This document shows positions 32,869-42,556 of a DNA stretch of 61,020 nucleotides, in pieces. The DNA is taken from NCBI GenBank assembly GCA_947649625.1, contig CANSSJ010000004.1, positions 1 to 61,020 of the forward strand. Reading direction: 5' to 3'. Below the pieces are notes generated by a model. The model ran no database searches. It had not been told where the DNA came from and saw nothing but the letters and a program-made list of their open reading frames with translations. Source of the DNA: an uncultured Bacillota bacterium. GTDB lineage: Bacteria; Bacillota; Clostridia; Oscillospirales; Oscillospiraceae. A program made the translations under genes and the position numbers. The first letter of the stretch is position 1; each line of letters starts with the position of its first letter.

Positions 32869-32928
32869 GAATAACTTTCCAGAATCCGGGCAGACTAAAG
32901 GAAAACACTGGCAAAGGATGTGATCGCA

Positions 32929-33204
32929 ATGGTAAAGGGCATCACCCGGCAGGTGATCCTGGTAAAGTCCCCCGACCCCCGGCTCTTTGAGGAGGCCATC
33001 TTTATCGTCAAGGAGGAGGCCCTGGCCCGGGAGGGGGTAAGCGCCGACAAGGTGCTCCGGGAGGCCCGGCAGGCCGCCGACGGCTATCTCAAACAGGGCA
33101 AGGCCTGGAACCGGCGGCTGGAGCGTGTCCCCGCCCCTGCCTGGGGCGCCCTGGGGGCGGCGCTGGCTTCTGTCGGCTGGGCCCTGTGGCTGTTTCTGCT
33201 GTGA
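32929..33204 (+). CDS. Small protein with a C-terminal membrane helix
   Basis: The product has 91 residues: a soluble helical part (ending near 65) and one C-terminal membrane helix (about 70-90). This tail-anchored shape is clear; the function is not. It is sometimes called translation initiation factor 2 in databases, which the sequence does not support. ATG 32929 is preferred over an upstream GTG because AAAGGATG is better spaced. It lies 60 bases after gpr and may be cotranscribed during sporulation. Confidence 0.55.
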   Translation: MVKGITRQVILVKSPDPRLFEEAIFIVKEEALAREGVSADKVLREARQAADGYLKQGKAWNRRLERVPAPAWGALGAALASVGWALWLFLL

Positions 33205-33328
33205 CCATCGGGCGGCAGGCGCATAGTATGGAGTGCGGGGGCGGTTGGCGGCCCCCGGTCCGGGCGCCTCAGCGGCGTTTCCACCAAGGATAAGAGGTTT
33301 TCTTCTTTTCCTCCTCATAATACTGGCA

Positions 33329-33356
33329 GCCCGGCGGGGAGTCCGCCGGGCCGCTT
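33329..33356. terminator. Bidirectional terminator
   Basis: GCCCGGCGG and its complement have a 5-nt loop and are followed by CGCTTTGTC. It lies between convergent genes. The rest of 33205-33328 shows nothing. Confidence 0.65.
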
Positions 33357-33358
33357 TG

Positions 33359-34477
33359 TCATGTTCTTTTTCGATCCGCGGCCAGCAGGACGGCCAGGAT
33401 GACCAGCCCCGCCGCCGCCAGCAGCAGGCCGTCGGCCCAGGAGCCGCCGCAGGCACGGAGGTAGAGGGTGACGGGATTCCAGCGGATGATGGGCTCCAGA
33501 GCGGGGAAGATGGCGGACAGGTCCAGCAGCATGGGGGACAGGACAATCCCCAGCACCGGGACAAAGGGGACCACCGCGGGCAGGGCGCTCCACACCGGGC
33601 GCAGCCGGGCCATGGCCAGGGCGGCCGCCCCCCAGAACAGCAGGTAGGGGATCAGGGACAGAATACAGTGGACAGGCCTTTCCACCGCCAGCAGGGCCAG
33701 CGCCCCGGCGCAGAGGGCGGGGACCAGAGCCGCCCCCAATCGGGGCAGGAGCAGGGCCAGACCTCCCCGGAGGGGGAGCAGCCGCCGGGCAAAGGGGGCG
33801 TCCAGCCACCGGCCCAGGTCCATGGCGGTGAGCAGGGCCCAGATGAGCAGCAGAATGGCGGTCAGCCCGGAGAGCAGGGCGGACACCCCACTGTCCGCCA
33901 GAGTGAGGGGGTCCAGAGGCCGTCCGTCCGCCGTTTCCATGGAGACCAGCACCCGGTCCTGGTCCAGCAAGACCTCATGGAGCCGGGGGCGGACGTCCTC
34001 CAGCCCCTCCGGGGCGGCAATGCCGCTGTCCAGCAGGTACTCCTCCGCCATGGAGGGGGAGACCAGCTCGGCCACGCAGGCGGAGACCGTCTCCCGCACC
34101 ATGGGGTAGACGGCGGAGCCGGGGCCGGTAAGCAGGGTGAACAGACCGTCTACGTCCAGCCGGGCCAGCCGGGCATCGAAGTCCTCGGGGAGGACCAGGG
34201 CGCAGTCCCACCGGCCCGACGCCACCTGCCCCTCCGCCCGGGACAGGCTGGAGAGGCGGAAGGTGACCACCAGGCCGGAGCGCTCCTCCAGCCGTTCCCA
34301 GAAGGACTCGCCCCCCGACTCCGGGAGGACCACCCCCACCTGGACGGGGGTGGACACCTCCTCCGGGGGGAGGAGGGCCCGGGCCCCGAAGGTGATCAGG
34401 GGCAGCAGCAGGAGCAGGAACCAGCCCCGCCGGCGGGACAGCAGGGCGGTCCTGAACAGGGCAAAGGAAAAATTCAC
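33359..34477 (-). CDS. ABC-2-type transporter permease
   Basis: The protein has 372 residues: one N-terminal membrane helix, a large external domain (about 45-205), then about five helices. That is the ABC-2 exporter permease layout. Its start overlaps the end of the other permease gene by 4 bases. The two permeases probably pair with the ATPase at 37375-38004. Confidence 0.7.
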   Translation of the reverse strand: MNFSFALFRTALLSRRRGWFLLLLLPLITFGARALLPPEEVSTPVQVGVVLPESGGESFWERLEERSGLVVTFRLSSLSRAEGQVASGRWDCALVLPEDFDARLARLDVDGLFTLLTGPGSAVYPMVRETVSACVAELVSPSMAEEYLLDSGIAAPEGLEDVRPRLHEVLLDQDRVLVSMETADGRPLDPLTLADSGVSALLSGLTAILLLIWALLTAMDLGRWLDAPFARRLLPLRGGLALLLPRLGAALVPALCAGALALLAVERPVHCILSLIPYLLFWGAAALAMARLRPVWSALPAVVPFVPVLGIVLSPMLLDLSAIFPALEPIIRWNPVTLYLRACGGSWADGLLLAAAGLVILAVLLAADRKRT

Positions 34478-35682
34478 AGGCCCACCTCCCCGCTATCGGC
34501 CCGGCGGCGGTAGAGAGCCAGGGCCAGGACGGCCAGGACCGCCCCGGAGACGGTCAGACAGATCAGAGCGGAGGGGGAGGGGGCGTATCCCATAGGTCCG
34601 GCGGCCAGCCGGCTCAGCCAGGTGATGGGGGAGAGCCAGCTCAGTTTACGCACCGGGCCGGGGAGCAGCACCGGGGGGACGATACCCCCGGCCAGGGCCA
34701 GAGCGGCCAGGGAGACGGTGAAGGCCAGCAGTCCGCAGCCGGCGGCGCTCCGGGAGACCAGGCAGCACAGGGAGGAGAAAATGGAACAGAACAGGGCCAT
34801 CTCCAGGGCCGCTCCCGCCAGGGGGAGAGAGAATCTACCCCCCGCCAGCGCCAGGGCGGGGAGGAGCAGGGGGAGCAGGAAGACCGTCCCGGCGGCCACT
34901 CCGCCCAGATATCCGGCCAAAACGCCCCGGCCGGCGGCCCGCAGGCGGCGCTGTGGGCGCACCCAGTCCCCGCTGTAGACGGGGACAAACAGGGGGGCGG
35001 TGGACAGTGCGAAATAGGAGAGCAGGGCCAGGGCGTAGTGCAGGGGGACGGGCAGGGCACCGGCGGCCGGGACCTCCCGGGTTTGGAACATGCCCGTCCG
35101 GTCCAGGGCCAGGGAGATGTAGCGCAGGTTGATGTCTACCACCACCTGGTCCCGGGTGAGGCCGGGGGGCGGGGACTCCTGGTAGAGGTCCAGCACGGCG
35201 TAGACTCCGCTTTGGAAGGCGGAGAGAATGTCGCAGGCGCTCTGGCCCACCCACAGCAGCAGCAGGGACTCCAGAGGCCGGTCCCCGGCCACGATGAGGC
35301 GCAGGTCCGGGTTGGTCCCCCACATCACCCCGCGGATGAAGTCCTCCGGCAGGGCCAGCACGGCGGTGACCTCCCCCCGGGCCAGGGCGGCCAGCGCCGC
35401 CCCCTCGTCCATGGAGACGATGCGGCAGTACTGGGCGATATCCTCCATGTCCCCCATGTATTGCTCCAGCTGCCGGGGGACGGCGTCCCCCTCGGGGGCG
35501 GTAATTGCCAAGGTCACGGGAGCGAAGTCCACCCCCTGGGAGAGCAGGACCTCCGCCGCCCGGCCCGCCCCCAGAGGGAGCAGAAGGCACAAAAGGGCCA
35601 GCCCTGCCAGCAGCCAGCGCTGTTGGCAGAGCCTGCCCAGTGTCAGTTTCAGATAAATAGCAAAAAAGCGGAGGGTATCCAT
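34474..35682 (-). CDS. ABC-2-type transporter permease
   Basis: The protein has 402 residues with the same plan as its neighbour: N-terminal helix, external domain (about 45-210), then about six helices. The ATG at 35682 shares a base with the stop of the upstream gene (TGATG), implying coupling. The duplicate permeases suggest a heterodimeric exporter. Confidence 0.7.
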   Translation of the reverse strand: MDTLRFFAIYLKLTLGRLCQQRWLLAGLALLCLLLPLGAGRAAEVLLSQGVDFAPVTLAITAPEGDAVPRQLEQYMGDMEDIAQYCRIVSMDEGAALAALARGEVTAVLALPEDFIRGVMWGTNPDLRLIVAGDRPLESLLLLWVGQSACDILSAFQSGVYAVLDLYQESPPPGLTRDQVVVDINLRYISLALDRTGMFQTREVPAAGALPVPLHYALALLSYFALSTAPLFVPVYSGDWVRPQRRLRAAGRGVLAGYLGGVAAGTVFLLPLLLPALALAGGRFSLPLAGAALEMALFCSIFSSLCCLVSRSAAGCGLLAFTVSLAALALAGGIVPPVLLPGPVRKLSWLSPITWLSRLAAGPMGYAPSPSALICLTVSGAVLAVLALALYRRRADSGEVGL

Positions 35683-37346
35683 CAATACATCATGCCGTAG
35701 AGGAGCTCGGCGGGCAGGCGGGAGGCGAACAGCTGCTCCATCCGGTTGGCCCAGTCCAGGGCATTCTGCTGAGTGTCCAGCACCATCGCCATCAGCTCCT
35801 GCTCATCCATCTGGGTGATGATCTTGGGGTCCTCGACCGCCGCCGAGCCGGGATGGCAGTCCGCATAGTACTCGAAGGACAGGGAGCAGATCTCCATGCC
35901 CACAACCTTAAGGGTGATATCCTCCAGACCCAGCATGATATAGTCGGTCTCCGCGGTGAGCTGGCCTGTCATGTCCAGGGAGCCGGCGCCGGGGATGGAC
36001 AGCTTCCAACTGAAGTTGTCACCGGACTTTTTGGGCTCATAGCGCAGCTCAGAGTTGATGGAGGACAGGGAAGCCGCCTTCAGAGGGTCGCCCTTGACGG
36101 TGGTCTTGTCGGTGAAGACGCCGCTCTTGCCGCCGTGGTCGCCGGTGGATTTTACCGTCATGCTGACGCCGTCGATCTCCAGTTCCAGACTCAGGTCGTC
36201 CACGTACTCCGCGCCGCCGCCCAGGTACAGAGCCAGGGCCACGTCGGAGCCGTCGATCTCGCCCTCGTACAGCACGGCGGACACATAGCCGCCGCTGAGG
36301 CAGACCTCCAGCTCCAGGTCGCCGATCTCGGCGATGGCATCATCCAGGCTGTCGGCCAGCGCGCTATAGGGGTCCAGCTCCTCCAGCGTGTCCATGATCT
36401 CGTCGATCTGGTCCTGGGGCATCCCCATGGACTGGTAGACCTCTTCGTAGAGGTCGTAGTAGCTCATGGCGGACATGACCTCCACCAGGGCGTCCGCATA
36501 GTCCTCCAGGGACTGCTGGGGGAAAGTCACCCGGTAGGCGGTAGTTTTGGTCTCGGTCCCGTTCAGATCCAGAGTCTTTGCCCCGGACTTTTTAACCTTC
36601 GCCGCCTCCCAGAGGGCCTTGTTGGCCTCTTTCAGGTCCTGCTCCAGCTTTTCCGGGTCGATCTTCTCCAGGACCGTATCCACCAGGTCGAAGAGGTTGA
36701 AGCTGATATCCTTCATGGAGTCGTCGCCGCTCATCTTCGCGATATCGGCTCCGAAGGTCTTGGTGTTCACGCCGTAGTGGGTGCCGCCGGTGAGTTGAGG
36801 GGAGTTAAAGTACAGCTCATCATCCTCTGCCTTGATCCAGAAGTTGATCAGCTCCTCCTCGCCCCAGCGGGCCGCCAGCTCGCAGGACATCGTGCGGTCG
36901 GCGCCGCTGAAGTCGGCGCCAAAACCCACCCCCAGGCCGTTGAGGGCGGACAGGTCGTAGCCGATCAGGTCGCTGTTGACGCTCTTCAGCTCCAGCTGCA
37001 TTCGCTGGCTGATGTTCTGGTCCTTCTGCCACTGGGCGGTGTCGGGCAGGTTCAGGGCCTTCTCCGCCTGGGAATAGTCGGCGGCGCTCTTGACAAAGGC
37101 GGCCTCCACCTGCTTCTTGGGGTTGGAGAACAGGCCGCTCATCATGACCACGATCACCGCGGCCACGACCACCACCGCCGCGGCAATGCCAATGATCAGG
37201 CCGGTCTTTTTCTTCTTTCCGCCGCCCACAGGGGCCTCGGGGCCGGCGTATGGGGCGGCACCGGGGATCTCACCGTTCACCGCGCCGCAGTGGGGACAGA
37301 ACCGGGCGTCCTCCCGCATCTCGTTTCCGCAGTTTCTGCAAATCAT
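35682..37346 (-). CDS. Membrane protein with N-terminal zinc ribbon and large external domain
   Basis: The protein has 554 residues. MICRNCGNE and FCPHCGA at residues 1-22 form a zinc ribbon. A lysine patch and a membrane helix (about 48-70) follow. The remaining 480 residues face outside, are acidic and beta-rich, and match nothing I know. Such zinc-ribbon and single-helix proteins are common in Firmicutes, with the ribbon inside the cell. It sits between the ATPase and the permeases of an ABC system, so it may be an accessory or sensor subunit. Confidence 0.65.
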   Translation of the reverse strand: MICRNCGNEMREDARFCPHCGAVNGEIPGAAPYAGPEAPVGGGKKKKTGLIIGIAAAVVVVAAVIVVMMSGLFSNPKKQVEAAFVKSAADYSQAEKALNLPDTAQWQKDQNISQRMQLELKSVNSDLIGYDLSALNGLGVGFGADFSGADRTMSCELAARWGEEELINFWIKAEDDELYFNSPQLTGGTHYGVNTKTFGADIAKMSGDDSMKDISFNLFDLVDTVLEKIDPEKLEQDLKEANKALWEAAKVKKSGAKTLDLNGTETKTTAYRVTFPQQSLEDYADALVEVMSAMSYYDLYEEVYQSMGMPQDQIDEIMDTLEELDPYSALADSLDDAIAEIGDLELEVCLSGGYVSAVLYEGEIDGSDVALALYLGGGAEYVDDLSLELEIDGVSMTVKSTGDHGGKSGVFTDKTTVKGDPLKAASLSSINSELRYEPKKSGDNFSWKLSIPGAGSLDMTGQLTAETDYIMLGLEDITLKVVGMEICSLSFEYYADCHPGSAAVEDPKIITQMDEQELMAMVLDTQQNALDWANRMEQLFASRLPAELLYGMMY

Positions 37347-37374
37347 TTCAATTCCTCCTCTTCCTGTTATGCCG

Positions 37375-38004
37375 TTATGACGTTGCCCTTCCGTTTTCCA
37401 GGGTCAGCACCGCGCCGCACAGCCGCTCCAGCTCCTCGGGGTGGTGGCTGCACCAGATCAGACTGCCGTTGCCGGGCAGATAAACTGTCTCAAGCCAGTC
37501 CAGCAGCTTGGGGACGTAGCCGCCGTCCAGGCCGGAGGCGGCCTCGTCCATCAGCAGCACCTTAGGGCGGTTCAGCAGGGCCATGGCGATGCTCACCCGC
37601 TGGGCCATCCCCCCGGACAGGGCGCGGATGGGGGTTTTCAGCAGGGGCTCCAGCCCCAGCAGGTCCAGCACGTCCCCCGGGAGGGGGCCGGACAGCCCGC
37701 AGGCGCTCTGCCACAGGACCAGCTGCTGTTTGACGGTCAGCTCCCGGGCCAGCTCCGGGCTTTGGGGGACGTAGCCCAGTGCCTCCCGCAGAAAGCGCCG
37801 GTCCCCCAGTACGCTCCGCCCCTCATAGAGGACATCCCCGCTGTCCGGGCCCTCGATCTGGGCGATGAGCCGCAGCAGGGTGGACTTGCCCGAGCCGTTG
37901 TGCCCCGCCAGCCCCAGGCACTGACCCGGGGGCAGGACAAAGCGGATGGGTTCCAGCACCTGCCGCCCGCCGTAGCTCTTGCACAGGCCGCATATCTCCA
38001 GCAT
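37375..38004 (-). CDS. ABC transporter ATP-binding protein
   Basis: The protein has 209 residues. Walker A is GHNGSGKST, the signature is LSGGMAQRV and Walker B is VLLMDEAASGLD (Ala in place of the usual Pro). I start at ATG 38004 (MLEICGLCK); GGAG lies upstream and earlier codons look non-coding. It is the first gene of a four-gene operon with the zinc-ribbon protein and two permeases. The substrate is unknown. Confidence 0.82.
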   Translation of the reverse strand: MLEICGLCKSYGGRQVLEPIRFVLPPGQCLGLAGHNGSGKSTLLRLIAQIEGPDSGDVLYEGRSVLGDRRFLREALGYVPQSPELARELTVKQQLVLWQSACGLSGPLPGDVLDLLGLEPLLKTPIRALSGGMAQRVSIAMALLNRPKVLLMDEAASGLDGGYVPKLLDWLETVYLPGNGSLIWCSHHPEELERLCGAVLTLENGRATS

Positions 38005-38106
38005 GGCTCCGTCTCCCCCTCTGTTTTTTATCAGTATCGCATATTTGGGGGAGAAAATCAAGAGGGGGTCATTTTAAAGAAACCTTAATGAAATCCTCAT
38101 ATTTCC

Positions 38107-38146
38107 TTTAGAGCATTTTGCCAGACTGTATGATATGCTTTAGTAC
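38107..38146 (+). promoter_or_regulatory. Promoter region of the Bce-like exporter
   Basis: Two overlapping candidates exist: TTTAGA-16-TATGAT and TTGCCA-17-TAGTAC. Just upstream, at about 38078-38100, near-direct repeats (CCTTAATGAAAT, CCTCATATTT) could bind a response regulator, as in other Bce systems. Confidence 0.4.
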
Positions 38147-38171
38147 AGTTCGAGGAAAGGAGCAGCTTACT

Positions 38172-38939
38172 ATGGCTGAGATTTTAACAGTAACCGACCT
38201 GAAAAAGGTCTATGGCAAGGGCGGGTCGCTGACCCGGGCCCTGGACGGGGTGTCCCTGTCTCTGGAGGCGGGGGAGTTCGTGGGGGTGATGGGCCCCTCG
38301 GGGTCGGGCAAGACCACCCTGCTCAACTGCGTGTCCACCATTGACCGGCCCTCCGCTGGATCCATCGTCATCGACGGGAAGGAGCTGACCAGATTAAAGG
38401 GGAAGGAGCTGGCAAAATTCCGCCGGGAGCGGCTGGGGTTCATCTTCCAGGACTGCAACCTCCTGGATACCCTCACCGCCTATGAGAACATCGCCCTGTC
38501 CCTGTCCATCATCCGGGCCCCCGCTCAGAAAATCGACCGGCGAGTGCGGGAGATGGCGGAGCTGCTGGGCATCGCTGACTGCCTGGACAAGTACCCCTAT
38601 CAGATGTCCGGGGGCCAGCAGCAGCGTTGCGCCGCCGCCCGGGCTATGGTGACCCACCCGGCCCTGGTGCTGGCCGACGAGCCCACCGGGGCGCTGGACT
38701 CCAAGTCCTCCCAGCTGCTGCTGGACCGGCTGGAGGAGCTGAACATGGAGCTGGGGGCCACCATCCTTATGGTCACTCACGACGCATTCACCGCCAGCTG
38801 CTGCCGCCGGGTGGTCTTCCTTCGGGACGGACAGCTCTTTTTGGAGCTCCACCGCGGCCAGGACAGCCGGAAGGCTTTCTTTCAGAAGATCATCCGGGTG
38901 GTGACTGAGATGGGGGGAGGGATGGCCGATGTTCTCTAA
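38172..38939 (+). CDS. ABC transporter ATP-binding protein (BceA-like)
   Basis: The protein has 255 residues. Walker A is GPSGSGKTT, the signature is MSGGQQQR and Walker B is LVLADEPTGALD, the MacB/Bce type. ATG 38172 has AAAGGAG upstream. It overlaps the BceB-like permease gene by 11 bases. Bce-type pairs confer resistance to peptide antibiotics such as bacitracin and are usually controlled by a two-component system; none lies in the window. Confidence 0.88.
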   Translation: MAEILTVTDLKKVYGKGGSLTRALDGVSLSLEAGEFVGVMGPSGSGKTTLLNCVSTIDRPSAGSIVIDGKELTRLKGKELAKFRRERLGFIFQDCNLLDTLTAYENIALSLSIIRAPAQKIDRRVREMAELLGIADCLDKYPYQMSGGQQQRCAAARAMVTHPALVLADEPTGALDSKSSQLLLDRLEELNMELGATILMVTHDAFTASCCRRVVFLRDGQLFLELHRGQDSRKAFFQKIIRVVTEMGGGMADVL

Positions 38940-40776
38940 GCTGGCCCTGCGCAACGTGCGCCGGTCCTTCCGGGACTACGGGGTGTATCTGCTCACCCTC
39001 ACCTTCGGCGTGTGCCTGTTCTACACCTTCAACTCCCTGGACGGTCAGGGGGCCATGGTCTTCCTGGCCCAGAACAAAAACCCCATCGTGGGAGCCATTA
39101 CCACTCTGATGGATGTGTTCTCCGTCTTTGTGGCGGTGGTGCTGGCCTGCCTCATCCTCTACGCCAACCGCTTCCTCCTCCGCCGCCGCAAGCGGGAGCT
39201 GGGCACCTACCTGCTGCTGGGCCTGAGCCAGGGGCAGGTGTCCCGGCTGCTGTTTCTGGAGACGGGCCTCATCGGGCTCATCTCCCTCATCGCCGGGCTG
39301 GCTTTGGGGGTGGCGGCCAGCTTCGGGATGTCCGCCCTCACCCTGTCCATGTTCGAGATGGACCTGTCCGCCATGCTGGCCGTCAACTTCTCCCCCCGGG
39401 CGGCGGTGAAAACAGCGGTGTATTTCGGCGTCATCTTCCTGCTGGTGATGGCCCTCAGCGGGGTGCAGGTGTCCAAGGCGAAGCTCATCGACCTCATCCA
39501 CGGGGAGCGGAAAAACGAAATCTTAAAGCCCCGGCCCCTGGGGGTGGCGGTGTTCCAGTTTGTGCTGGGGGTCATCTGCCTGCTGGCCGCCTACGCCATT
39601 TTGCTCATCTTCGGCATGGCCCTGTCCATTGCTGTCCCCTTCCTGTGCTTCCCCATGCTGGGGCTGGGGACCCTGGGCACCCTGCTCATCTTCCGCTCCC
39701 TGTCCGGCTTTGTGATGAAGTTCGTCCAGGGCCACCCGGCGCTGTACTTCAAAAACCTGAACGTGTTCACCCTGCGGCAGTGGATCAGCAAGGTCCACAC
39801 CACCTACCTGGCCCAGACGGTGGTGTGCATCCTCCTGCTGCTGGCCATCGGCATCACCGCCAGCTCCCTGGGCCTCAACTCCACCCTGTCCGCCATGACC
39901 GACGGGGAGGCTCCCTTTGATATCACGGTACAGAATCAGTCGGGGGACACCGAGCTCATCGACTTTGACGCCCTCCTCCGGGAGGGGGGCTTCGACCCGG
40001 ACGAGAAGCTGGCCTGGAGCCACGACACACTGTTCTACTACAACGAAAAAGAGGTCACCGGCATCGAGGACGCTAGCGGCGCCATTAAGGTGTCGGACCT
40101 GGACGCTCTGCTGGCCCGCCAGGGAAAGAGCACCTATTCCGGCCCCCTGCCCGCCCTGCTGGAGACGCTGGAGGACCAGCTCACCACCGGGAATTTAAGC
40201 CTGCGGTGCGTGGTCATCCCGGACGACATGGCCCAGCAGCTGGAGGTCCGCCGTCAGGTCTGGTCCGCCGACTACGCCGGGGAAAACAAAGGGGAGACGG
40301 AAACTCAGCTCATCCGGCTGATTACCCCGCTGCGGGAGCGGCTGTCTGTCCGGCCGGAGACCCGGCTGTCCATCTACGGCGACATGATGGGCAGCAAGAT
40401 CCTGGCTCTGTTCCTGGGGCTGTACCTGGGCTTTACCTTCCTGCTGGCCGCCGCCGCCGTGCTGGCCCTCCAGCAGCTGAGCCAGGGGGCGGACAACACC
40501 GGGCGGTACGCCGTCCTCCGCCGCCTGGGGGCGGAGGAGAAGCAGGTGAAGCGGTCCGCCACCCAGCAGGTGGCCCTGGCCTTCCTCCTGCCCCTGGCCC
40601 TGGCCCTGGTCCACTCCGCAGTGGGCATGAAAGCGGCCAACGATATCATCTTCACTGTGGGCAAGGTGGACAGCGCCGCCAGCGCCGCCGTTACCGCAGG
40701 AGTCATTCTGGCAGTCTACGGGGGATACTTCCTGGCCACCGCCCTGGCCTGCCGGAGAATGGCGAGGAACGCGTAA
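38929..40776 (+). CDS. FtsX-like ABC transporter permease (BceB-like)
   Basis: The protein has 615 residues and about ten membrane helices, with a large external loop (about 320-475) between helices 8 and 9. This is the BceB layout; the loop binds the antibiotic or signals to a sensor kinase. NVRRSFRDYGVYLLTL at the start and LIHGERKNE after helix 4 are typical. It overlaps the ATPase gene. Confidence 0.85.
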   Translation: MFSKLALRNVRRSFRDYGVYLLTLTFGVCLFYTFNSLDGQGAMVFLAQNKNPIVGAITTLMDVFSVFVAVVLACLILYANRFLLRRRKRELGTYLLLGLSQGQVSRLLFLETGLIGLISLIAGLALGVAASFGMSALTLSMFEMDLSAMLAVNFSPRAAVKTAVYFGVIFLLVMALSGVQVSKAKLIDLIHGERKNEILKPRPLGVAVFQFVLGVICLLAAYAILLIFGMALSIAVPFLCFPMLGLGTLGTLLIFRSLSGFVMKFVQGHPALYFKNLNVFTLRQWISKVHTTYLAQTVVCILLLLAIGITASSLGLNSTLSAMTDGEAPFDITVQNQSGDTELIDFDALLREGGFDPDEKLAWSHDTLFYYNEKEVTGIEDASGAIKVSDLDALLARQGKSTYSGPLPALLETLEDQLTTGNLSLRCVVIPDDMAQQLEVRRQVWSADYAGENKGETETQLIRLITPLRERLSVRPETRLSIYGDMMGSKILALFLGLYLGFTFLLAAAAVLALQQLSQGADNTGRYAVLRRLGAEEKQVKRSATQQVALAFLLPLALALVHSAVGMKAANDIIFTVGKVDSAASAAVTAGVILAVYGGYFLATALACRRMARNA

Positions 40777-40829
40777 AATTTTGATGAAAATTCCTTCCCC
40801 GAAGGGGAACAAAACCGTCAAAAAGCCGC

Positions 40830-40858
40830 TAGGCAGACGGGGGCCGGATGGCTATAAT
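40830..40858 (+). promoter_or_regulatory. Promoter of the MATE gene
   Basis: TAGGCA and a perfect TATAAT are separated by 17 bp. A small hairpin (CCTTCCCC and GGGGAA, about 40795-40808) just upstream may end the exporter transcript. Confidence 0.65.
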
Positions 40859-40892
40859 AGGGCGGAGATTTTCCAGAAGGAAGGGAACCCCT

Positions 40893-42299
40893 ATGACCAA
40901 GGACCTGACCACCGGCAGCCCTATGCGGCTGATTATTGGCTTCGCCCTGCCCACCCTGTTCGGGATGCTGTTCCAGCAGCTGTACAACATGGTGGACGCT
41001 ATGATCGTAGGTAAGCTGCTGGGCTCCGCAGCCCTGGGCGCGGTGGGCTCCACCGGCTCCATCAACTTCTTTGTGATCGGCTTCTGCATGGGGGTGTGCA
41101 ACGGTTTCGCCATCCCGGTGGCCCAGCGGATGGGGGCCAACGAGCCCTCCAGGATGCGCCGCTACGTGGCTAACGCCGCCTGGCTGTCCATCCTGTTTGC
41201 CCTGGTACTCACCGCGGCCACCGGCCTGCTGTGCCGGCAGATCCTTACCGTGATGCTCACCCCGGCGGACATCTTCGACAACGCCTACGCCTATATTTTC
41301 GTTATTTTTATGGGCATTCCCGCCACCTTCCTCTACAACCTGCTGGCCGGGATCATCCGCTCTCTGGGGGACAGCAAAACCCCGGTGTACTTCCTGGCCC
41401 TGTCCTCCGTGCTGAACATCGCCCTGGACTTTGCCCTGATCCTGGGCTTTCAGGCCGGGGTGGCCGGGGCGGCCATCGCCACGGTGGCCTCCCAGGGAGT
41501 GTCCGGCGTGGCCTGCCTGTGTTATATGGTGAAGAGATACCCCATCCTCCGTATGACGAAAGAGGAGCGGCGGCCGGACCTCCACTCCTGCGGGGTGCTG
41601 TGCGCCATGGGGATCCCTATGGGGCTGCAATACTCCATCACCGCCATCGGCTCCATTGTGCTCCAGTCCTCGGTGAACGCCCTGGGCAGCCTCTACGTGA
41701 CCGCCGTGGCGGCGGGGAGCAAGGTATATCAGCTGCTGGCCTGCCCCTTCGACGCCATGGGGGCCACCATGGCCACCTACTGCGGTCAGAATGTGGGGGC
41801 GTGCAGGCTGGACCGGCTGTCCAAGGGCATCCGTTCCTGCGCCCTGCTGGGGCTGGGCTACTCGGTGATCGCTCTGTGCGCCATGCTCCGCTTCGCCCCC
41901 CAGTGCGCCCTGCTCTTCCTGGACGCCAGGGAGCTGGATGCGGTCGTGCTGGTGGAGCTGACCACCCGGTATATCATCGTCGGCGCCGCCTTCTTCTTCC
42001 CCCTGGCTCTGGTGAATATCGTCCGGTTCTCCATCCAGGGGATGGGCTTCAGCCCCTTCGCCATCCTGGCCGGGGTGCTGGAGATGGCCGCCCGCACCAG
42101 CGTGGGCCTGATTTTGGTGCCCGCCTTCGGCTACACCGCCGCCTGCTTCGCCTCCCCCGCCGCCTGGGTGTGCGCCGACCTGTTCCTCATCCCGGCCAGC
42201 GCCGCCTGCATCGCCAGGCTGCGCCGGCTCTATCCCAACCAGCCGGAGGAGCTTCCAGAGGCCCGACCCGTCCCCTTGAAGGCGGGGGCACACCGCTGA
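40893..42299 (+). CDS. MATE-family efflux protein
   Basis: The protein has 468 residues and about 12 membrane helices. The start PTLFGMLFQQLYNMVDAMIVG and the repeat at the second half (GIPMGLQYSITAIGSIVLQ) are the classic MATE pattern. These proteins export drugs or metabolites using Na+ or H+. I start at ATG 40893 because GAAGGAAGGG lies upstream. The substrate is unknown. Confidence 0.9.
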   Translation: MTKDLTTGSPMRLIIGFALPTLFGMLFQQLYNMVDAMIVGKLLGSAALGAVGSTGSINFFVIGFCMGVCNGFAIPVAQRMGANEPSRMRRYVANAAWLSILFALVLTAATGLLCRQILTVMLTPADIFDNAYAYIFVIFMGIPATFLYNLLAGIIRSLGDSKTPVYFLALSSVLNIALDFALILGFQAGVAGAAIATVASQGVSGVACLCYMVKRYPILRMTKEERRPDLHSCGVLCAMGIPMGLQYSITAIGSIVLQSSVNALGSLYVTAVAAGSKVYQLLACPFDAMGATMATYCGQNVGACRLDRLSKGIRSCALLGLGYSVIALCAMLRFAPQCALLFLDARELDAVVLVELTTRYIIVGAAFFFPLALVNIVRFSIQGMGFSPFAILAGVLEMAARTSVGLILVPAFGYTAACFASPAAWVCADLFLIPASAACIARLRRLYPNQPEELPEARPVPLKAGAHR

Positions 42300-42312
42300 A
42301 ACAAACCAGCAA

Positions 42313-42344
42313 AAAGCGCGCCCCAGGCCGCCGGGACGCGCTTT
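42313..42344. terminator. Bidirectional terminator
   Basis: AAAGCGCG pairs with CGCGCTTT, with further CCC/GGG pairs inside. It lies between the MATE gene and the convergent small RHH gene. Confidence 0.65.
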
Positions 42345-42348
42345 CTGC

Positions 42349-42534
42349 TTATATGATGTTCCACTTGTCCGTCAGAGCCTCCGGGGCATTTTCCACGTGC
42401 CACAGGTAGCGTTTTAATACCTGCCTGACATACCCCGGTGCGGTTTTATTTTTTTGCTCCGCCTGCTCTTTGACGCGTTCGTACAGCTCCAGGGGCATCA
42501 GAACGCTTACGGTTTTCTTGGGGCCGCTTATCAT
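42349..42534 (-). CDS. Ribbon-helix-helix small DNA-binding protein
   Basis: The product has 61 residues. KKTVSVLMPLELYERVKEQA followed by YVRQVLKRYL fits an RHH strand and two helices. I start at ATG 42534 because CGGAGGTGA is 5 bases upstream. It is divergent from an XRE gene across a long palindrome, so the two regulators probably share control. Confidence 0.65.
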   Translation of the reverse strand: MISGPKKTVSVLMPLELYERVKEQAEQKNKTAPGYVRQVLKRYLWHVENAPEALTDKWNII

Positions 42535-42556
42535 ATGAATCACCTCCGGGGTATTT

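Noticed and set aside
32929-33204. Translation initiation factor 2
   Set aside because: No GTPase motif; the protein is only 91 residues with a membrane tail.
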